From Microbacterium sp. Leaf151 (GTDB taxonomy: Bacteria > Actinomycetota > Actinomycetes > Actinomycetales > Microbacteriaceae), in NCBI RefSeq assembly GCF_001424225.1, contig NZ_LMOR01000001.1, positions 563,427 through 627,426 on the forward strand: a stretch of 64,000 nucleotides of DNA, in the 5' to 3' direction. The notes under the pieces were generated by a model that had not been told where the DNA came from, searched no databases, and worked only from the letters and a program-made list of their open reading frames with translations. Below are positions 16,736-25,247 of the stretch, piece by piece. Both the position numbers and the translations under genes were made by a program. Position 1 is the stretch's first letter. Each line of letters opens with the position of its first letter.

Positions 16736-18223
16736 TCACCAGGAGCTCTTGCGGTAGTCCTTCAAGAAGATGCCGAACAGGTCTTCGCCGGCCTCGCCGC
16801 GCACGATCGGGTCGTACACGCGGGCGGCACCGTCGACGAGGTCGAGCGGGGCGTGGAAGCCCTCTTCCGCCAGCCGCACCTTGGTGAAGTGCGGGCGCTC
16901 GTCGGTGATCCAGCCGGTGTCGACGGCCGTCATGAGGATGCGGTCGTTCTCGAACATCTCGCGGGCGCTCGTGCGCGTCAGCATGTTGAGCGCGGCCTTG
17001 GCCATGTTCGTGTGCGGGTGGCCGGGGCCTTTGTAACCTCGGCCGAACACGCCCTCCATCGCCGAGACGTTGACGATGTACTTGCGGTCGGCCGTGGATG
17101 CCGCCATCGCGGGGCGCAGGCGGCTGACCAGCAGGAACGGCGCGGTCATGTTGGCCAGCTGCACCTCGAGCATCTCGAGCGGCTCGACCTGGTCGACGTG
17201 CTGCGTCCAGCTGTTGATGCGGTCCTCGTCGGGCACGAGGCCGCCGGCGTCGATCGCGGTGCCCGCGGCCAGACGGTCGAGCGACGAGGAGCCCGCGGCC
17301 ATGGCCTCGGCGGTGAGCTCGTCGGCCGTGCGCGCCGCCGACGCGAGGATCGGGTGCGCCGACACCGACTGCGCGAGCGCGAGGGGGTGGGCGTCGTTGG
17401 TGTGGCCGAAGGTGAGCAGCTCGGGCAGCGGACCGTCGGGGAGCGGCGCCAACTCGGCATCCACCAGGGGTTTGTATGCACCCGGCGAGCGCCGAACGGT
17501 CTGCGCGGCGTTGTTGATGAGGATGTCGAGCGGACCCGTGGATGCCACGGAGTCGGCGAGTCCGATCACCTGGGCGGGGTCGCGCAAGTCGATGCCGACG
17601 ACCTTCAGCCGGTGGATCCACTCGGCACTGTCGGGCAGCGACGAGAACCGGCGCACGGCGTCGCGGGGGAAGCGCGTGGTGATGGTGGTGTGCGCGCCGT
17701 CGCGCAGCAGCCGCAGCGCGATGTACATGCCGATCTTGGCGCGGCCGCCGGTCAGCAGTGCCCGACGACCGGTGAGGTCGGTGCGGGCGTCGCGCTTCTC
17801 GTGGCTCATCGCCGCGCAGTCGGGGCAGAGCTGGTGATAGAACGCGTCGACGAGGGTGTAGTCCTGCTTGCAGATGTAGCAGGCGCGCGCCTTGATCAGC
17901 TCGCCCGCGAACGGCATCGAGGTGCGGGCGGCCAGCGGGATGCCGCGGGTCTCGTCGTCGATGCGATCGGCGGCTCCGGTGGCGGTGGCGGCGACGACCG
18001 CGCGGTCCGCATCGGCGATGCGCTGACGCTTCTCTTTGCGCGACTGCCGCTTGACGTCCTTGTAGAGCTTGCCGGTCTGGCGACGCAGGGCGATGTAGGC
18101 GGGGTCCTCGGGGTCGAGCGAGGACGCCGCGTCGATGACGCGCAGCGCGATCTCGAGCTCGTGCGGGTCTATGGATGCCACGGCTCCGGCCTCGCGATCG
18201 GGATTCAGCAGTGTTTCGGGCAC
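16736..18223 (-). CDS. SDR-fold protein with N-terminal zinc-ribbon-like module
   Basis: A 495-residue protein. The first 110 residues are helical and charged (DVKRQSRKEKRQR). A CX2C-X14-CX2C cluster (Cys115, 118, 133, 136) resembles a zinc ribbon, and a Rossmann short-chain dehydrogenase domain follows from TGGRAKIG (158-165), with the NNAAQ motif further on. At the catalytic YxxxK position the sequence is HTNMAKAALNML, so the usual tyrosine is threonine. The protein belongs to a known but uncharacterised SDR subgroup and may not be an ordinary oxidoreductase. The GTG at 18223 lies five bases after a TACGAT box. Confidence 0.8.
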   Translation of the reverse strand: MPETLLNPDREAGAVASIDPHELEIALRVIDAASSLDPEDPAYIALRRQTGKLYKDVKRQSRKEKRQRIADADRAVVAATATGAADRIDDETRGIPLAARTSMPFAGELIKARACYICKQDYTLVDAFYHQLCPDCAAMSHEKRDARTDLTGRRALLTGGRAKIGMYIALRLLRDGAHTTITTRFPRDAVRRFSSLPDSAEWIHRLKVVGIDLRDPAQVIGLADSVASTGPLDILINNAAQTVRRSPGAYKPLVDAELAPLPDGPLPELLTFGHTNDAHPLALAQSVSAHPILASAARTADELTAEAMAAGSSSLDRLAAGTAIDAGGLVPDEDRINSWTQHVDQVEPLEMLEVQLANMTAPFLLVSRLRPAMAASTADRKYIVNVSAMEGVFGRGYKGPGHPHTNMAKAALNMLTRTSAREMFENDRILMTAVDTGWITDERPHFTKVRLAEEGFHAPLDLVDGAARVYDPIVRGEAGEDLFGIFLKDYRKSSW

Positions 18224-18228
18224 GGGGC

Positions 18229-18234
18229 ATCGTA
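18229..18234 (-). promoter_or_regulatory. -10 box (TACGAT) for the SDR gene
   Basis: TACGAT on the minus strand precedes the GTG at 18223 by five bases (GCCCC), a leaderless layout slightly tighter than the others. Confidence 0.45.
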
Positions 18235-18378
18235 TCGGAGCGTTGCTGAACGCGGGGTGGGCCGGGCGTGTCGCGGGTCGCCACGGCGGCGACGGGAACA
18301 GGGGATGCCCCGGGAACAGGCCGGAGCGGCGCCGATCCCCCTGTTCTCGACGCATCTGGTGTTCTGGTGATCGGCGGG

Positions 18379-18537
18379 CTACTGCTTCCCGCCGTCGACC
18401 CAGCGCGTGTGCGCCTTGAGCGCGTGAAGCACTGCCAGGCGGACGACGAGGTAGACGACTGCGCCGATGACGGCGAGGGTCAGCCCCCACGTGAGGATGA
18501 TGATGAGCAGGTGCGGTCCAGCGAGTCCGGAGAACAT
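18379..18537 (-). CDS. 52-residue single-helix membrane protein
   Basis: A short frame with strong actinobacterial codon bias encodes MFSGLAGPHLL, then a hydrophobic helix of about 28 residues (LIIILTWGLTLAVIGAVVYL) and a basic tail ending RWVDGGKQ. A TAGGCT -10 box lies six bases before the ATG. Small proteins of this type are common in Microbacterium; function unknown. It sits between the acyltransferase and the SDR gene, all on the minus strand, but with its own promoter. Confidence 0.7.
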   Translation of the reverse strand: MFSGLAGPHLLIIILTWGLTLAVIGAVVYLVVRLAVLHALKAHTRWVDGGKQ

Positions 18538-18543
18538 CCGGCG

Positions 18544-18549
18544 AGCCTA
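18544..18549 (-). promoter_or_regulatory. -10 box (TAGGCT) for the 52-residue membrane protein
   Basis: TAGGCT followed by CGCCGG and the ATG at 18537. It is the same hexamer and spacing as at hisC. Confidence 0.55.
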
Positions 18550-18650
18550 GCCACGCGGGCGACGGCGATTCAAGGATGCGGAGCCCCGGCCGGGCCGTCT
18601 CGCGCGTCGGCGTCCGCGACACGATGCAGGCGCAGCACACAGCGATGCGT

Positions 18651-19808
18651 CTATCGCGCTGCGCCGACCTCCGCCGCCTGCCGAGAAGAGTCACGCCGAG
18701 CACGGTCGGGGTCGTACCGCAGCAGCCACCGCTGCGCGGGGATCTCGATCAGCCTGTGCATCGCCCACGCGATGGCGAGCGCGATGCCGAAGGCGGCGAG
18801 CGCGAGCGGCACCGCCTGCCGCCAGGGGAGTTCGGGGTGCGCCTCGGGCCAGCCCGACGACACCGAGGCGATGACGAGCAGGTGCACGAGGTAGAACGCG
18901 AACGACACGCGTCCGAGCTCCTGCCAGAGCGGCCGGGCGAGGAACGTCGACCGTCCCCGCGCGTCGGCGTTCGCGAGGGATGCGACCAGCAGCGCGTAGA
19001 ACCCGACGGTGGCGGCGAGCCCCGGGTGGATGTCGGTGCCCGGCACCATCGGCGCCTCCGACAGCGCGTAGCCCGCGACGGCCAGGGGCACGGCGAGGCT
19101 GAGGCGCAACGGCATCCATTCCCCCCGCTTCATCATCACGGCGAGGGTCATGCCGATGACGAACTCGGGCAGGCGCAGGAGGGGGGTGGATGCCGACGAC
19201 AGCACGCCCGGCGCGAAGGCGGCGATCTGCGGGGCGAGCGCGACGAGCACGAGGGATGCCACGGCCACGACCGTGAGCATTCGGTTCGACGCCCGCACGA
19301 GGGGGCGGATGAGGAAGGGGAAGCTCAGGTAGAAGAAGGCCTCGCACACGAGCGACCAGCTCGCGGGGTTGCCGGCCTGCCACCAATCCGGCACCCAGCC
19401 GTTGACGAGGAAGACGTTGGCGACGAGGGGCGCCGCGCCGTCGGTGCGGATCTCGGGCACGAGGGTCGCCGCGGCGATGAGAGCGAGCACGACACCCACG
19501 ACGTGCAGCGGGTAGATGCGCGCGACGCGGTGCCACCAGAACGAACGGACGGTCTGCTGCGGGCGGTACCCCCAGGCGAGCACGAAGCCCGAGAGGATGA
19601 AGAACAGCGTCACGCCGGTCTTCCCGGCCTCGAACAGCACGCCCCACGCGACCCCGGCGTTGCCGCCGAAGTAGTTCACGGCCATGAGGTGGTGGCCGAA
19701 GATCAGCATCGCCGTCGCCCAGCGCAGGCCGGTGAGCGACGGCAGGTTGCGGACGTGATCGAGGGGACCGGGAGCGGCTGCCTTCGGGGGTGCGACGGGC
19801 GCGGTCAT
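18651..19808 (-). CDS. acyltransferase 3 (OafA/NodX-like) membrane protein
   Basis: A 385-residue integral membrane acyltransferase with about ten helices. The N-terminal NLPSLTGLRWATAMLIFGHH segment carries the family's conserved Arg and His, and FFILSGFVLAWGY follows near residue 75. Members O-acylate polysaccharides, lipids or other cell-surface molecules using acyl-CoA. No polysaccharide genes are adjacent to suggest the acceptor. The basic C-terminal tail is cytoplasmic. The ATG at 19808 is the natural start. Confidence 0.88.
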   Translation of the reverse strand: MTAPVAPPKAAAPGPLDHVRNLPSLTGLRWATAMLIFGHHLMAVNYFGGNAGVAWGVLFEAGKTGVTLFFILSGFVLAWGYRPQQTVRSFWWHRVARIYPLHVVGVVLALIAAATLVPEIRTDGAAPLVANVFLVNGWVPDWWQAGNPASWSLVCEAFFYLSFPFLIRPLVRASNRMLTVVAVASLVLVALAPQIAAFAPGVLSSASTPLLRLPEFVIGMTLAVMMKRGEWMPLRLSLAVPLAVAGYALSEAPMVPGTDIHPGLAATVGFYALLVASLANADARGRSTFLARPLWQELGRVSFAFYLVHLLVIASVSSGWPEAHPELPWRQAVPLALAAFGIALAIAWAMHRLIEIPAQRWLLRYDPDRARRDSSRQAAEVGAAR

Positions 19809-19993
19809 CGTGCTGGTGATGGTCGCCTCCCCTCGTCGTGTGCGAGCGCGACCGCGTGATCATCGACGACACCGTTGGAGTCGACCTGAGCACGTGGAGT
19901 CGCGCAGACCTTCCGAGAAGGTACTCCTCCTCGGTCTGGAGGTTCCTGAAAAGGGTGGGGCTTGACCCGGGGCACGCGGGCGGCGCGGTCGAC

Positions 19994-20653
19994 TCAGTCT
20001 TCGGCCGGCAGCGCCCGCTGCGCCACGACCCGTCGCGCCTCGACCACCGCCTCGGCGAACTCGGTGTCGGGGTCGTCCATCACGATCGCGGTGGCCCGGG
20101 CATGCGCGCTCACGACGTCGTAGGGCGACGCGGCCGCCCGCTCGACGACCGCCTCGGCGCGGAATCCGATCGCCGCGAACGCTCGGCTGAGGCTGCGTTG
20201 GGTGTCGTGATCACCGCGTCCGAACTGGGTCGCGAGCTCCTCGGCGAGCGACTCGTGTGCGTCGTCGGGAACGAGACCGGATGCCGTCCGCCACGCCGCC
20301 CGCGCCACCTCGGGGTGCCTGTCGCGCAGCACGGCCGGCGTGATCACCGCGAACGCGGCGGGATCGCCGATCTTCGACAGCGTGTGGAGCGCCTGGCTGC
20401 GCGCCTGTGGAATCTCCGACCCCACTTCGGGCAGCAGCGCCGCGACGGCCCGAGCGGGGTCGTGCCGCGTGAGCGCCCAGGTCAGCATGTCGCGTACGAA
20501 GAAGTCGGTCTCGACCGCGCACCGGGCCACGAGCTCGACGATGTAGTCGTCGTGCGGCCGCGTCCCCGCGGCGAGCGCGGCCTGCAACCGGCCCGACGCG
20601 TCGGACTGCGCGAGGGCTGCGCGGAGGCGTTCGGCGGGGGTGGTGTCGGTCAT
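19994..20653 (-). CDS. HEAT-repeat protein
   Basis: A 219-residue all-helical protein made of repeating helix pairs with HEAT/PBS-lyase features, for example ARSQALHTLSKIGDPAAFAV and DRHPEVARAAWRTASGLV. These are scaffolds for protein binding; the partner is unknown. The ATG at 20653 is preferred because the longer frame upstream runs through non-coding family C repeats. Confidence 0.75.
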   Translation of the reverse strand: MTDTTPAERLRAALAQSDASGRLQAALAAGTRPHDDYIVELVARCAVETDFFVRDMLTWALTRHDPARAVAALLPEVGSEIPQARSQALHTLSKIGDPAAFAVITPAVLRDRHPEVARAAWRTASGLVPDDAHESLAEELATQFGRGDHDTQRSLSRAFAAIGFRAEAVVERAAASPYDVVSAHARATAIVMDDPDTEFAEAVVEARRVVAQRALPAED

Positions 20654-20734
20654 GGTGCCTCTAGCGTTCCACGGCGCGGGAGGCGTCGGGGCGGCGGTGG
20701 GCGCCGCGGCGGGCGCGGCGGGGCACCGCGGACG

Positions 20735-21020
20735 GTCGCGGGGGGGGAGGAGGAGATCCCGCGGAGGGAGGACCTCAGCCGCGGCATCCATCCTCCGCTC
20801 GCCGGATCTCCTCCGCTCCCTGCGCACGGCGCGAGCACCGTGACCAGCGGAGGAGGGGGGACGACGGGAGGACGCGTCAGCGGCATCCATCCTCCGCACG
20901 CCGAATCTCCTCCGCTCCCCACGCACGGCACGAGCACCGTGACCAGCGGAGGAGGGGGGACGACGGGAGGACGCGTCAGCGGCATCCATCCTCCGCACGC
21001 GCCTCGCCCTCCGCTCATCA
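20735..21020. repeat. family C hairpin repeats with a 99-bp tandem duplication
   Basis: The 408-bp gap between the HEAT and GTPase genes holds three GGAGGA...TCCTCCGC hairpins. The block from GAGCACCGTGACCAGCGGAG to CATCCATCCTCCGCACGC occurs twice almost perfectly (from 20833 and 20932, period 99 bp). It shares its arms (GGAGGACGCGT...ATCCATCCTCCGC) with the copy at 23240. Confidence 0.8.
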
Positions 21021-21061
21021 CGGCCTCGGCGCTGCGCGGCCATCGCGTGGTGGCGCGGCGG

Positions 21062-22219
21062 CTACTTCCTGCCCACGCGGCGCTCGACCAGCTTCCGCGC
21101 GACGTCCATGAAGCTCGGCGCGTACTTGGCCCACTCCTTGTCGAGCTTGCGCACGTCGATCTTTCCCGTGTGCAGGAGCTCGCAGATCTTCATCCAGCTC
21201 TCCCCGGTCGCCGCGGTGAGGGCGCCCGCCACCGCGGCGTTCACCACGATCCCGGCGCCCGGGATCAGCTTCAGAAAGCTCGTTGCCAGGGCCCGTCCCG
21301 CGACCTGCACGCCGAACTGGGCGAGGGCTCCCGCCGACAGCATCGTCTTGACCTCGAGGTCGTAGATGGCGGCGATCCGCCCCATCATCGTGAGCTGGAT
21401 CGGCGCAAGAGTGAAAGCATCCGAGACAGGAAGCGGAACGGTCGCCGCTCCCGCGGCTGCCGCGGCCGCCGTCGCGATGATCGGGCGAGCCATCTCGCGC
21501 TTCCACGGGAGGTTGAGGCGCTGTGCGATGCGAAAGGCATCCTTGTCACGCTCGGGAGCGAGGTCGAGCGTCTCGGTGACAAGGTCACCGAGGCCGTGCC
21601 CCTTCCCCTTCCCGTGCCGGTCTCGCGTCGAGGTGAGGATGACGCGCCGGTAGGGCACGTGCAGGCGTTCGCCGGTCGCGGCATCCACCGGATCGTTGAG
21701 CCAGTCGACGAAGGCCTGCACGTCCTTGGCGACACCCTGATGACCGGTGAGAGGGTTCTTGATCCAATCGACCTTCGTGAGCACGAGGATCACCGGCAGA
21801 CCCCGCGTGTCGAGTTCGCGGATCATGGCGATGTCGGCGGGAGTGAGTCGGTCGTCGTTGGCCTGCACGCAGTACCAGACGACGGATATCTGGTGATCGC
21901 CGGAGTGCGCCGCGATGGCGTTCAGGTGGTTGCGCAACTGCTGGTCGGGGGGAACGGGCGAACCGATCTCGAAACCCTCGACGTCCCAGATGCCGAGCGA
22001 GTCATCGCTGTAGAACTGCACACCCCGCGTGACGGGGAGGCCGCGGCCGACCTTCGCCCAGTCGCGACCGAACACCGCGTTCACGAGCGACGATTTGCCG
22101 ACGCCGGAACTCCCGACGATGGCGAGATTGAACCGGCCGTAGCGCGACTTCGCCTCGGACGTCGCCTCGACGAAGGCCTTCTGGTCGAGGTCGGGTTTGT
22201 CCGCGTTCTTCTTCGCCAT
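21062..22219 (-). CDS. DUF697-type GTPase
   Basis: A 385-residue protein with a dynamin/Era-like GTPase domain: P-loop GSSGVGKSS (36-44), G3 DVEG (79-82), G4 TKVD (148-151). A C-terminal half follows with two hydrophobic stretches (about 255-280 and 315-345) typical of DUF697, which probably contacts membrane. The role is unknown. The start has a good AAGGAGAC site. It is flanked on both sides by family C repeats, so it is a single-gene unit. Confidence 0.85.
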   Translation of the reverse strand: MAKKNADKPDLDQKAFVEATSEAKSRYGRFNLAIVGSSGVGKSSLVNAVFGRDWAKVGRGLPVTRGVQFYSDDSLGIWDVEGFEIGSPVPPDQQLRNHLNAIAAHSGDHQISVVWYCVQANDDRLTPADIAMIRELDTRGLPVILVLTKVDWIKNPLTGHQGVAKDVQAFVDWLNDPVDAATGERLHVPYRRVILTSTRDRHGKGKGHGLGDLVTETLDLAPERDKDAFRIAQRLNLPWKREMARPIIATAAAAAAGAATVPLPVSDAFTLAPIQLTMMGRIAAIYDLEVKTMLSAGALAQFGVQVAGRALATSFLKLIPGAGIVVNAAVAGALTAATGESWMKICELLHTGKIDVRKLDKEWAKYAPSFMDVARKLVERRVGRK

Positions 22220-22344
22220 GGTGTCTCCTTACCCCAAAGGAAATCGAGATCGCGCGTTGTTCCCGCGGGAATGCGGATGCCACGAATCTACGGCCCGGGG
22301 TCCTTCGCGGCGTTTTCGGCGCCTCCCCTTGCGTTCACGGTCGC

Positions 22345-22510
22345 GACGGGAGGAGATTCGGCGGGCGGAGGAACCTCGCCCGCGGTGCCGGTCCTCCGCC
22401 CGCCGAATCTCCTCCGCTCCACGCGGAGGAACGGGTCACGGCCGCGGCGCCCTCCGCTCCGCGCGGAGAGATCGCTCACGGCCGCACCGGCCCTCCTCCG
22501 CTTCCCGCGA
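22345..22510. repeat. long perfect-stem hairpin (family C)
   Basis: GGAGATTCGGCGGGCGGAGG (22353 onward) pairs perfectly with CCTCCGCCCGCCGAATCTCC (to 22411) around a 17-20-base loop. It is followed by shorter CGGAG/CTCCG pairs. It occupies the 299-bp gap upstream of the GTPase gene and downstream of pdxH. Confidence 0.8.
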
Positions 22511-22518
22511 GAAGCGCG

Positions 22519-23166
22519 TCACGGCTGCCGCCGCACCGCCGCCCACTCCCCCGCGGCATCCGGTCGCGAGAACACGATCCGGTCGTGCAGCCGGGACGGC
22601 CGGCCCTGCCAGAACTCGATCTCGCGAGGCTCCACCCGAAACCCGCCCCAGTGCGGCGGGCGCGGCACGGGCCGGTCGTCGCCGAAGCGGGCGCTGACCT
22701 CGGCCATCTGCTCCTCGAGGGCGGTTCGGGATGCCACGGGCTCCGACTGGTGGCTCGCCCAGGCCGACAGCTGCGAGCCGCGCGGACGCGAGGCGAAGTA
22801 CGCATCGTCGCGCTCGGGCGGTAGGGGCGTCGCGGTGCCGAGGACGATGACCTGGCGCTGCAGCGCGTACCAGGGGAAGAGGACCGACACGGACGGGTTC
22901 GCGGCCAGGGCCCGTCCCTTCCGCGAGTCACGGTTGGTGAAGAACCACAGCGCTCCGTCGTCATCGATCCCGCGCAGAAGCACCGTGCGCGAAGTCGGTC
23001 GGGCTTCGGCATCCACCGTCGACACGACCATCGCGTTCGGCTCCGGCAGGTCGGCCGCGTCTTCCAGCCAGCGCCGCAGAAGAGCGAGAGGGGATGCCGA
23101 GAGCGCGGAGTCGTCGAGCTCGTCGAGCGTGTAGTCGAGTCGGTGGGCGAGGGGGTTCTCGGTCAT
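22519..23166 (-). CDS. pdxH: pyridoxamine 5'-phosphate oxidase
   Basis: A 215-residue FMN flavoprotein that oxidises pyridoxamine- or pyridoxine-5'-phosphate to the cofactor PLP. Family marks are PNAMVVSTVD and RTVLLRGID near the N-terminus, FFTNRDSRKG for FMN binding, and the C-terminal PHWGGFRVEP...EFWQGRPSRLHDR signature. The ATG at 23166 follows GGAGG. The longer upstream frame is repeat sequence. Confidence 0.93.
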   Translation of the reverse strand: MTENPLAHRLDYTLDELDDSALSASPLALLRRWLEDAADLPEPNAMVVSTVDAEARPTSRTVLLRGIDDDGALWFFTNRDSRKGRALAANPSVSVLFPWYALQRQVIVLGTATPLPPERDDAYFASRPRGSQLSAWASHQSEPVASRTALEEQMAEVSARFGDDRPVPRPPHWGGFRVEPREIEFWQGRPSRLHDRIVFSRPDAAGEWAAVRRQP

Positions 23167-23239
23167 CGCGGTCCTCCGGTTGCGGGAGGCCCATGGTACG
23201 GCGGGGTCGTGATGCGCGGCGTGGGGTCGCGCTGAAGAC

Positions 23240-23345
23240 TGGGCCGTGACCAGCGGAGGAGACGGGACCGCGGGAGGACGCGTGCGCGGAATCCATCCTC
23301 CGCTCCTCCCTCGTCCTCCGCGCGGCACGTGCGCGCCCCCGCGGC
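23240..23345. repeat. family C hairpin repeat upstream of pdxH
   Basis: CGTGACCAGCGGAGGAG...GGAGGACGCGT...ATCCATCCTCCGC repeats the arms found at 20833-20999. The rest of the 280-bp gap between the divergent pdxH and DinB-like genes is low-complexity GC-rich sequence. Confidence 0.7.
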
Positions 23346-23433
23346 GCATCGCCCGCGCTCCGCCCGACACGTGCGCCCGCGCCCCTCCGGCGCCCCGCCC
23401 ACGCCCCCTCTAGCCGGTGTCGGTGGCCGGGAG

Positions 23434-23439
23434 TACCGT
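23434..23439 (+). promoter_or_regulatory. -10 box (TACCGT) for the DinB-like gene
   Basis: TACCGT followed by seven bases and the ATG at 23447; leaderless layout. Confidence 0.55.
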
Positions 23440-23446
23440 CGTCGCC

Positions 23447-24025
23447 ATGAGCCCCGCCGAACTCTTCCTCCACTCCGATGCCGCTCTGCGCGAGGTCGTC
23501 GACCAGCTCGATCCCGCAGATTTCTCCACCCCGGTGCCGCCGGAATGGAGTCAGCACGAGGCGCCCACCCTGCGCGACATCCTCGGGCGCCACGCCTACG
23601 ACGAAGCGTGGATTCCCGACGTGATCGCCGGTCGCGCGGCGGCCGACGGCGACCCGTTCGCCGACGCCGATCTGCTCGGCGACGACCCGATCGCCGCCTA
23701 CGACGCCCTCAACGACACCGCGACCGCCGCCGTGCAGAAGGGCGACATCGCTGAGACCTTCCACTTCACGTACGGCGACTATCCCGCCGCCGAGGGGTTC
23801 GCGCACCTCGCGACCTATCGCGCATTCCAGGCGTACTCGATTGCGAAGCACTTCGGCATCCCGTTCCACCTCTCCCCCGACCTGGTCGACGGTTTCAACG
23901 AGCACGTCACCCCGCACGCCGACGAGTGGCGGCAGTGGGGCGTGTTCCCTCCGGCCATCGACTCGCCGGCGGACGCCGACGACGAGACGCGGCTGCTCTG
24001 CACGCTGGGGTTCTGGATGCGGTAG
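23447..24025 (+). CDS. DinB-fold / maleylpyruvate isomerase-type (mycothiol-dependent) protein
   Basis: A 192-residue four-helix protein of the DinB/MDMPI superfamily. These use a His-rich metal site and, in actinobacteria, often mycothiol. Candidate ligands are the His in ILGRHAYDE, the His in GFAHLATYRAFQ and the region around AKHFGIPFH. The C-terminus ends DETRLLCTLGFWMR. A degraded copy of the same C-terminus lies at 57230-57347. The transcript is probably leaderless. Confidence 0.65.
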   Translation: MSPAELFLHSDAALREVVDQLDPADFSTPVPPEWSQHEAPTLRDILGRHAYDEAWIPDVIAGRAAADGDPFADADLLGDDPIAAYDALNDTATAAVQKGDIAETFHFTYGDYPAAEGFAHLATYRAFQAYSIAKHFGIPFHLSPDLVDGFNEHVTPHADEWRQWGVFPPAIDSPADADDETRLLCTLGFWMR

Positions 24026-24092
24026 GGCGGCGGCGCATCGGGGCGAGCCTCACCCGCCAGAGGCGGGCCCTCCGTATCCGAGCGATCCATGA

Positions 24093-24248
24093 CGCGAGGG
24101 CGGTGACGCGCGTCTGCGCTCAGCGGGCCTCGACGACGTCGACATCGTCGACGTGATCGGCGGGGCCGCCTTCTTCAACTGGGCGAACCGGCTCATGCTG
24201 TCGCTCGGCGAGCCCGAAGTCCCCACCCGACAGCAAGGACAGTCATGA
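24093..24248 (+). pseudogene. C-terminal fragment of an AhpD-like (carboxymuconolactone decarboxylase family) protein
   Basis: An open frame after an in-frame TGA at 24090 encodes GLDDVDIVDVIGGAAFFNWA then NRLMLSLGEPEV. This is the typical C-terminal end of alkylhydroperoxidase-like peroxidase-related enzymes. The N-terminal half with the CXXC site is absent. The stop overlaps the ATG of the VOC gene (ATGA), which suggests that an intact gene once formed an operon with it. Confidence 0.65.
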
Positions 24249-24892
24249 GCATCCCCCGCCTTCTCGATCACGTCGTCATCGCCGGCCCCGACCTCGCGTC
24301 CCTGATCGACTGGTTCGCCGAGCGCACCGGCGTCGTCGCAGCGCCGGGGGGCGCGCACCCGACCGGCACGGCGAACGCGCTCGTCGCCCTCACCGTCGAC
24401 GGCTCGCGCGGCCCGCAGTACATCGAGCTGATCGGCCCCGATCCCGATCGCACCCGGCCCGCGGTACCGACCACGTTCGGCATCGACGCGCTCACCGAGC
24501 CGCGCGTGCAGGCGTACGCGGTGCACCCCGACGACATCGACGCGACCGTCGCCACCGCCCGCGCGAACGGCTACGACCCGGGCGACGTCACCGACCTGTC
24601 GCGGCGCACCCCCGACGGAACCCTGCTCGAATGGCGCCTCACCCGCGGCGAGCACCACCGCATCGACGTCCCGTTCCTCATCGACTGGGGACACTCGGCG
24701 CAGCCCGGCCTGAGCGACATCCCGACGATCGAGCTCGTCTCTCTCGTCCGCACCGAGCCCGACCCGACGCCGCTGATCGGCATCCTGAACGCCTTCGGGT
24801 TGGGCGACGGTGTCGCCGAGGTCATCGAGGGCGAGGAGTCGGGGTTGCGGCTCACGCTTCGGACGGCGGACGGAGAGGTCGTCGAGCTTTAA
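24245..24892 (+). CDS. VOC (glyoxalase-like) family protein
   Basis: A 215-residue vicinal-oxygen-chelate fold protein of the Glyoxalase-3-like type (LDHVVIAGPDLASLIDWFAE at the start, GPQYIELIGPDP further on). Members bind a metal between two beta-alpha repeats and isomerise or cleave small molecules; the substrate is unknown. AAGGAC precedes the ATG. Its start is coupled to the stop of the AhpD-like fragment upstream. Confidence 0.82.
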   Translation: MSIPRLLDHVVIAGPDLASLIDWFAERTGVVAAPGGAHPTGTANALVALTVDGSRGPQYIELIGPDPDRTRPAVPTTFGIDALTEPRVQAYAVHPDDIDATVATARANGYDPGDVTDLSRRTPDGTLLEWRLTRGEHHRIDVPFLIDWGHSAQPGLSDIPTIELVSLVRTEPDPTPLIGILNAFGLGDGVAEVIEGEESGLRLTLRTADGEVVEL

Positions 24893-24929
24893 GCCGCTGG
24901 CGGCGGTGGTGCGGCGGCCGTAGCGGGGG

Positions 24930-24971
24930 TGGGAGGGGAGCGGATGCCGGGAGGTCGGCATCCGCTCCCCT
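24930..24971. terminator. bidirectional terminator hairpin
   Basis: A perfect 18-bp stem (24930-24947 with 24954-24971) and a six-base loop lie between the convergent VOC gene and the small membrane protein gene. Confidence 0.85.
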
Positions 24972-24980
24972 CCGTCGAGA

Positions 24981-25247
24981 TCAGCTGTTGCGATCTCCTG
25001 TATCCGTTGGAGGTTGTTCCGCTTCCTCTCGTCGGTACCGCATGTCGGTGGCGACCGTCCAGGCCGTGAAGGTCAGCAGAGGGATCACCGACAAAGGCCC
25101 CCACACGTCAGCCCCCTGCCCGCGGCCCATATACAGCGCGCTCACTCCCGCGAACCACGCGAACGATGCGCCGCAGAGCAGCAGGCGGGTGGGCGCGAAG
25201 AGGAGCGACAGCCGTATTCGGAGGGAGGTGCGGTAGGTCGGGGGCAT
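24981..25247 (-). CDS. small two-helix membrane protein coupled to the secreted protein upstream
   Basis: An 88-residue protein with a basic N-terminus (YRTSLRIRL), two hydrophobic helices (about 15-35 and 45-65) and a charged tail (RYRREEAEQPPTD). Its ATG overlaps the stop of the upstream secreted-protein gene by one base (TGATG), so translation is coupled. An immunity or membrane-partner role is possible from this arrangement, but nothing in the sequence proves it. Confidence 0.7.
   Translation of the reverse strand: MPPTYRTSLRIRLSLLFAPTRLLLCGASFAWFAGVSALYMGRGQGADVWGPLSVIPLLTFTAWTVATDMRYRREEAEQPPTDTGDRNS

Noticed and set aside
19838..23134. Plus-strand frame of 1098 codons
   Set aside because: It runs antisense through the HEAT, GTPase and pdxH genes and through repeat DNA; no recognisable protein features.
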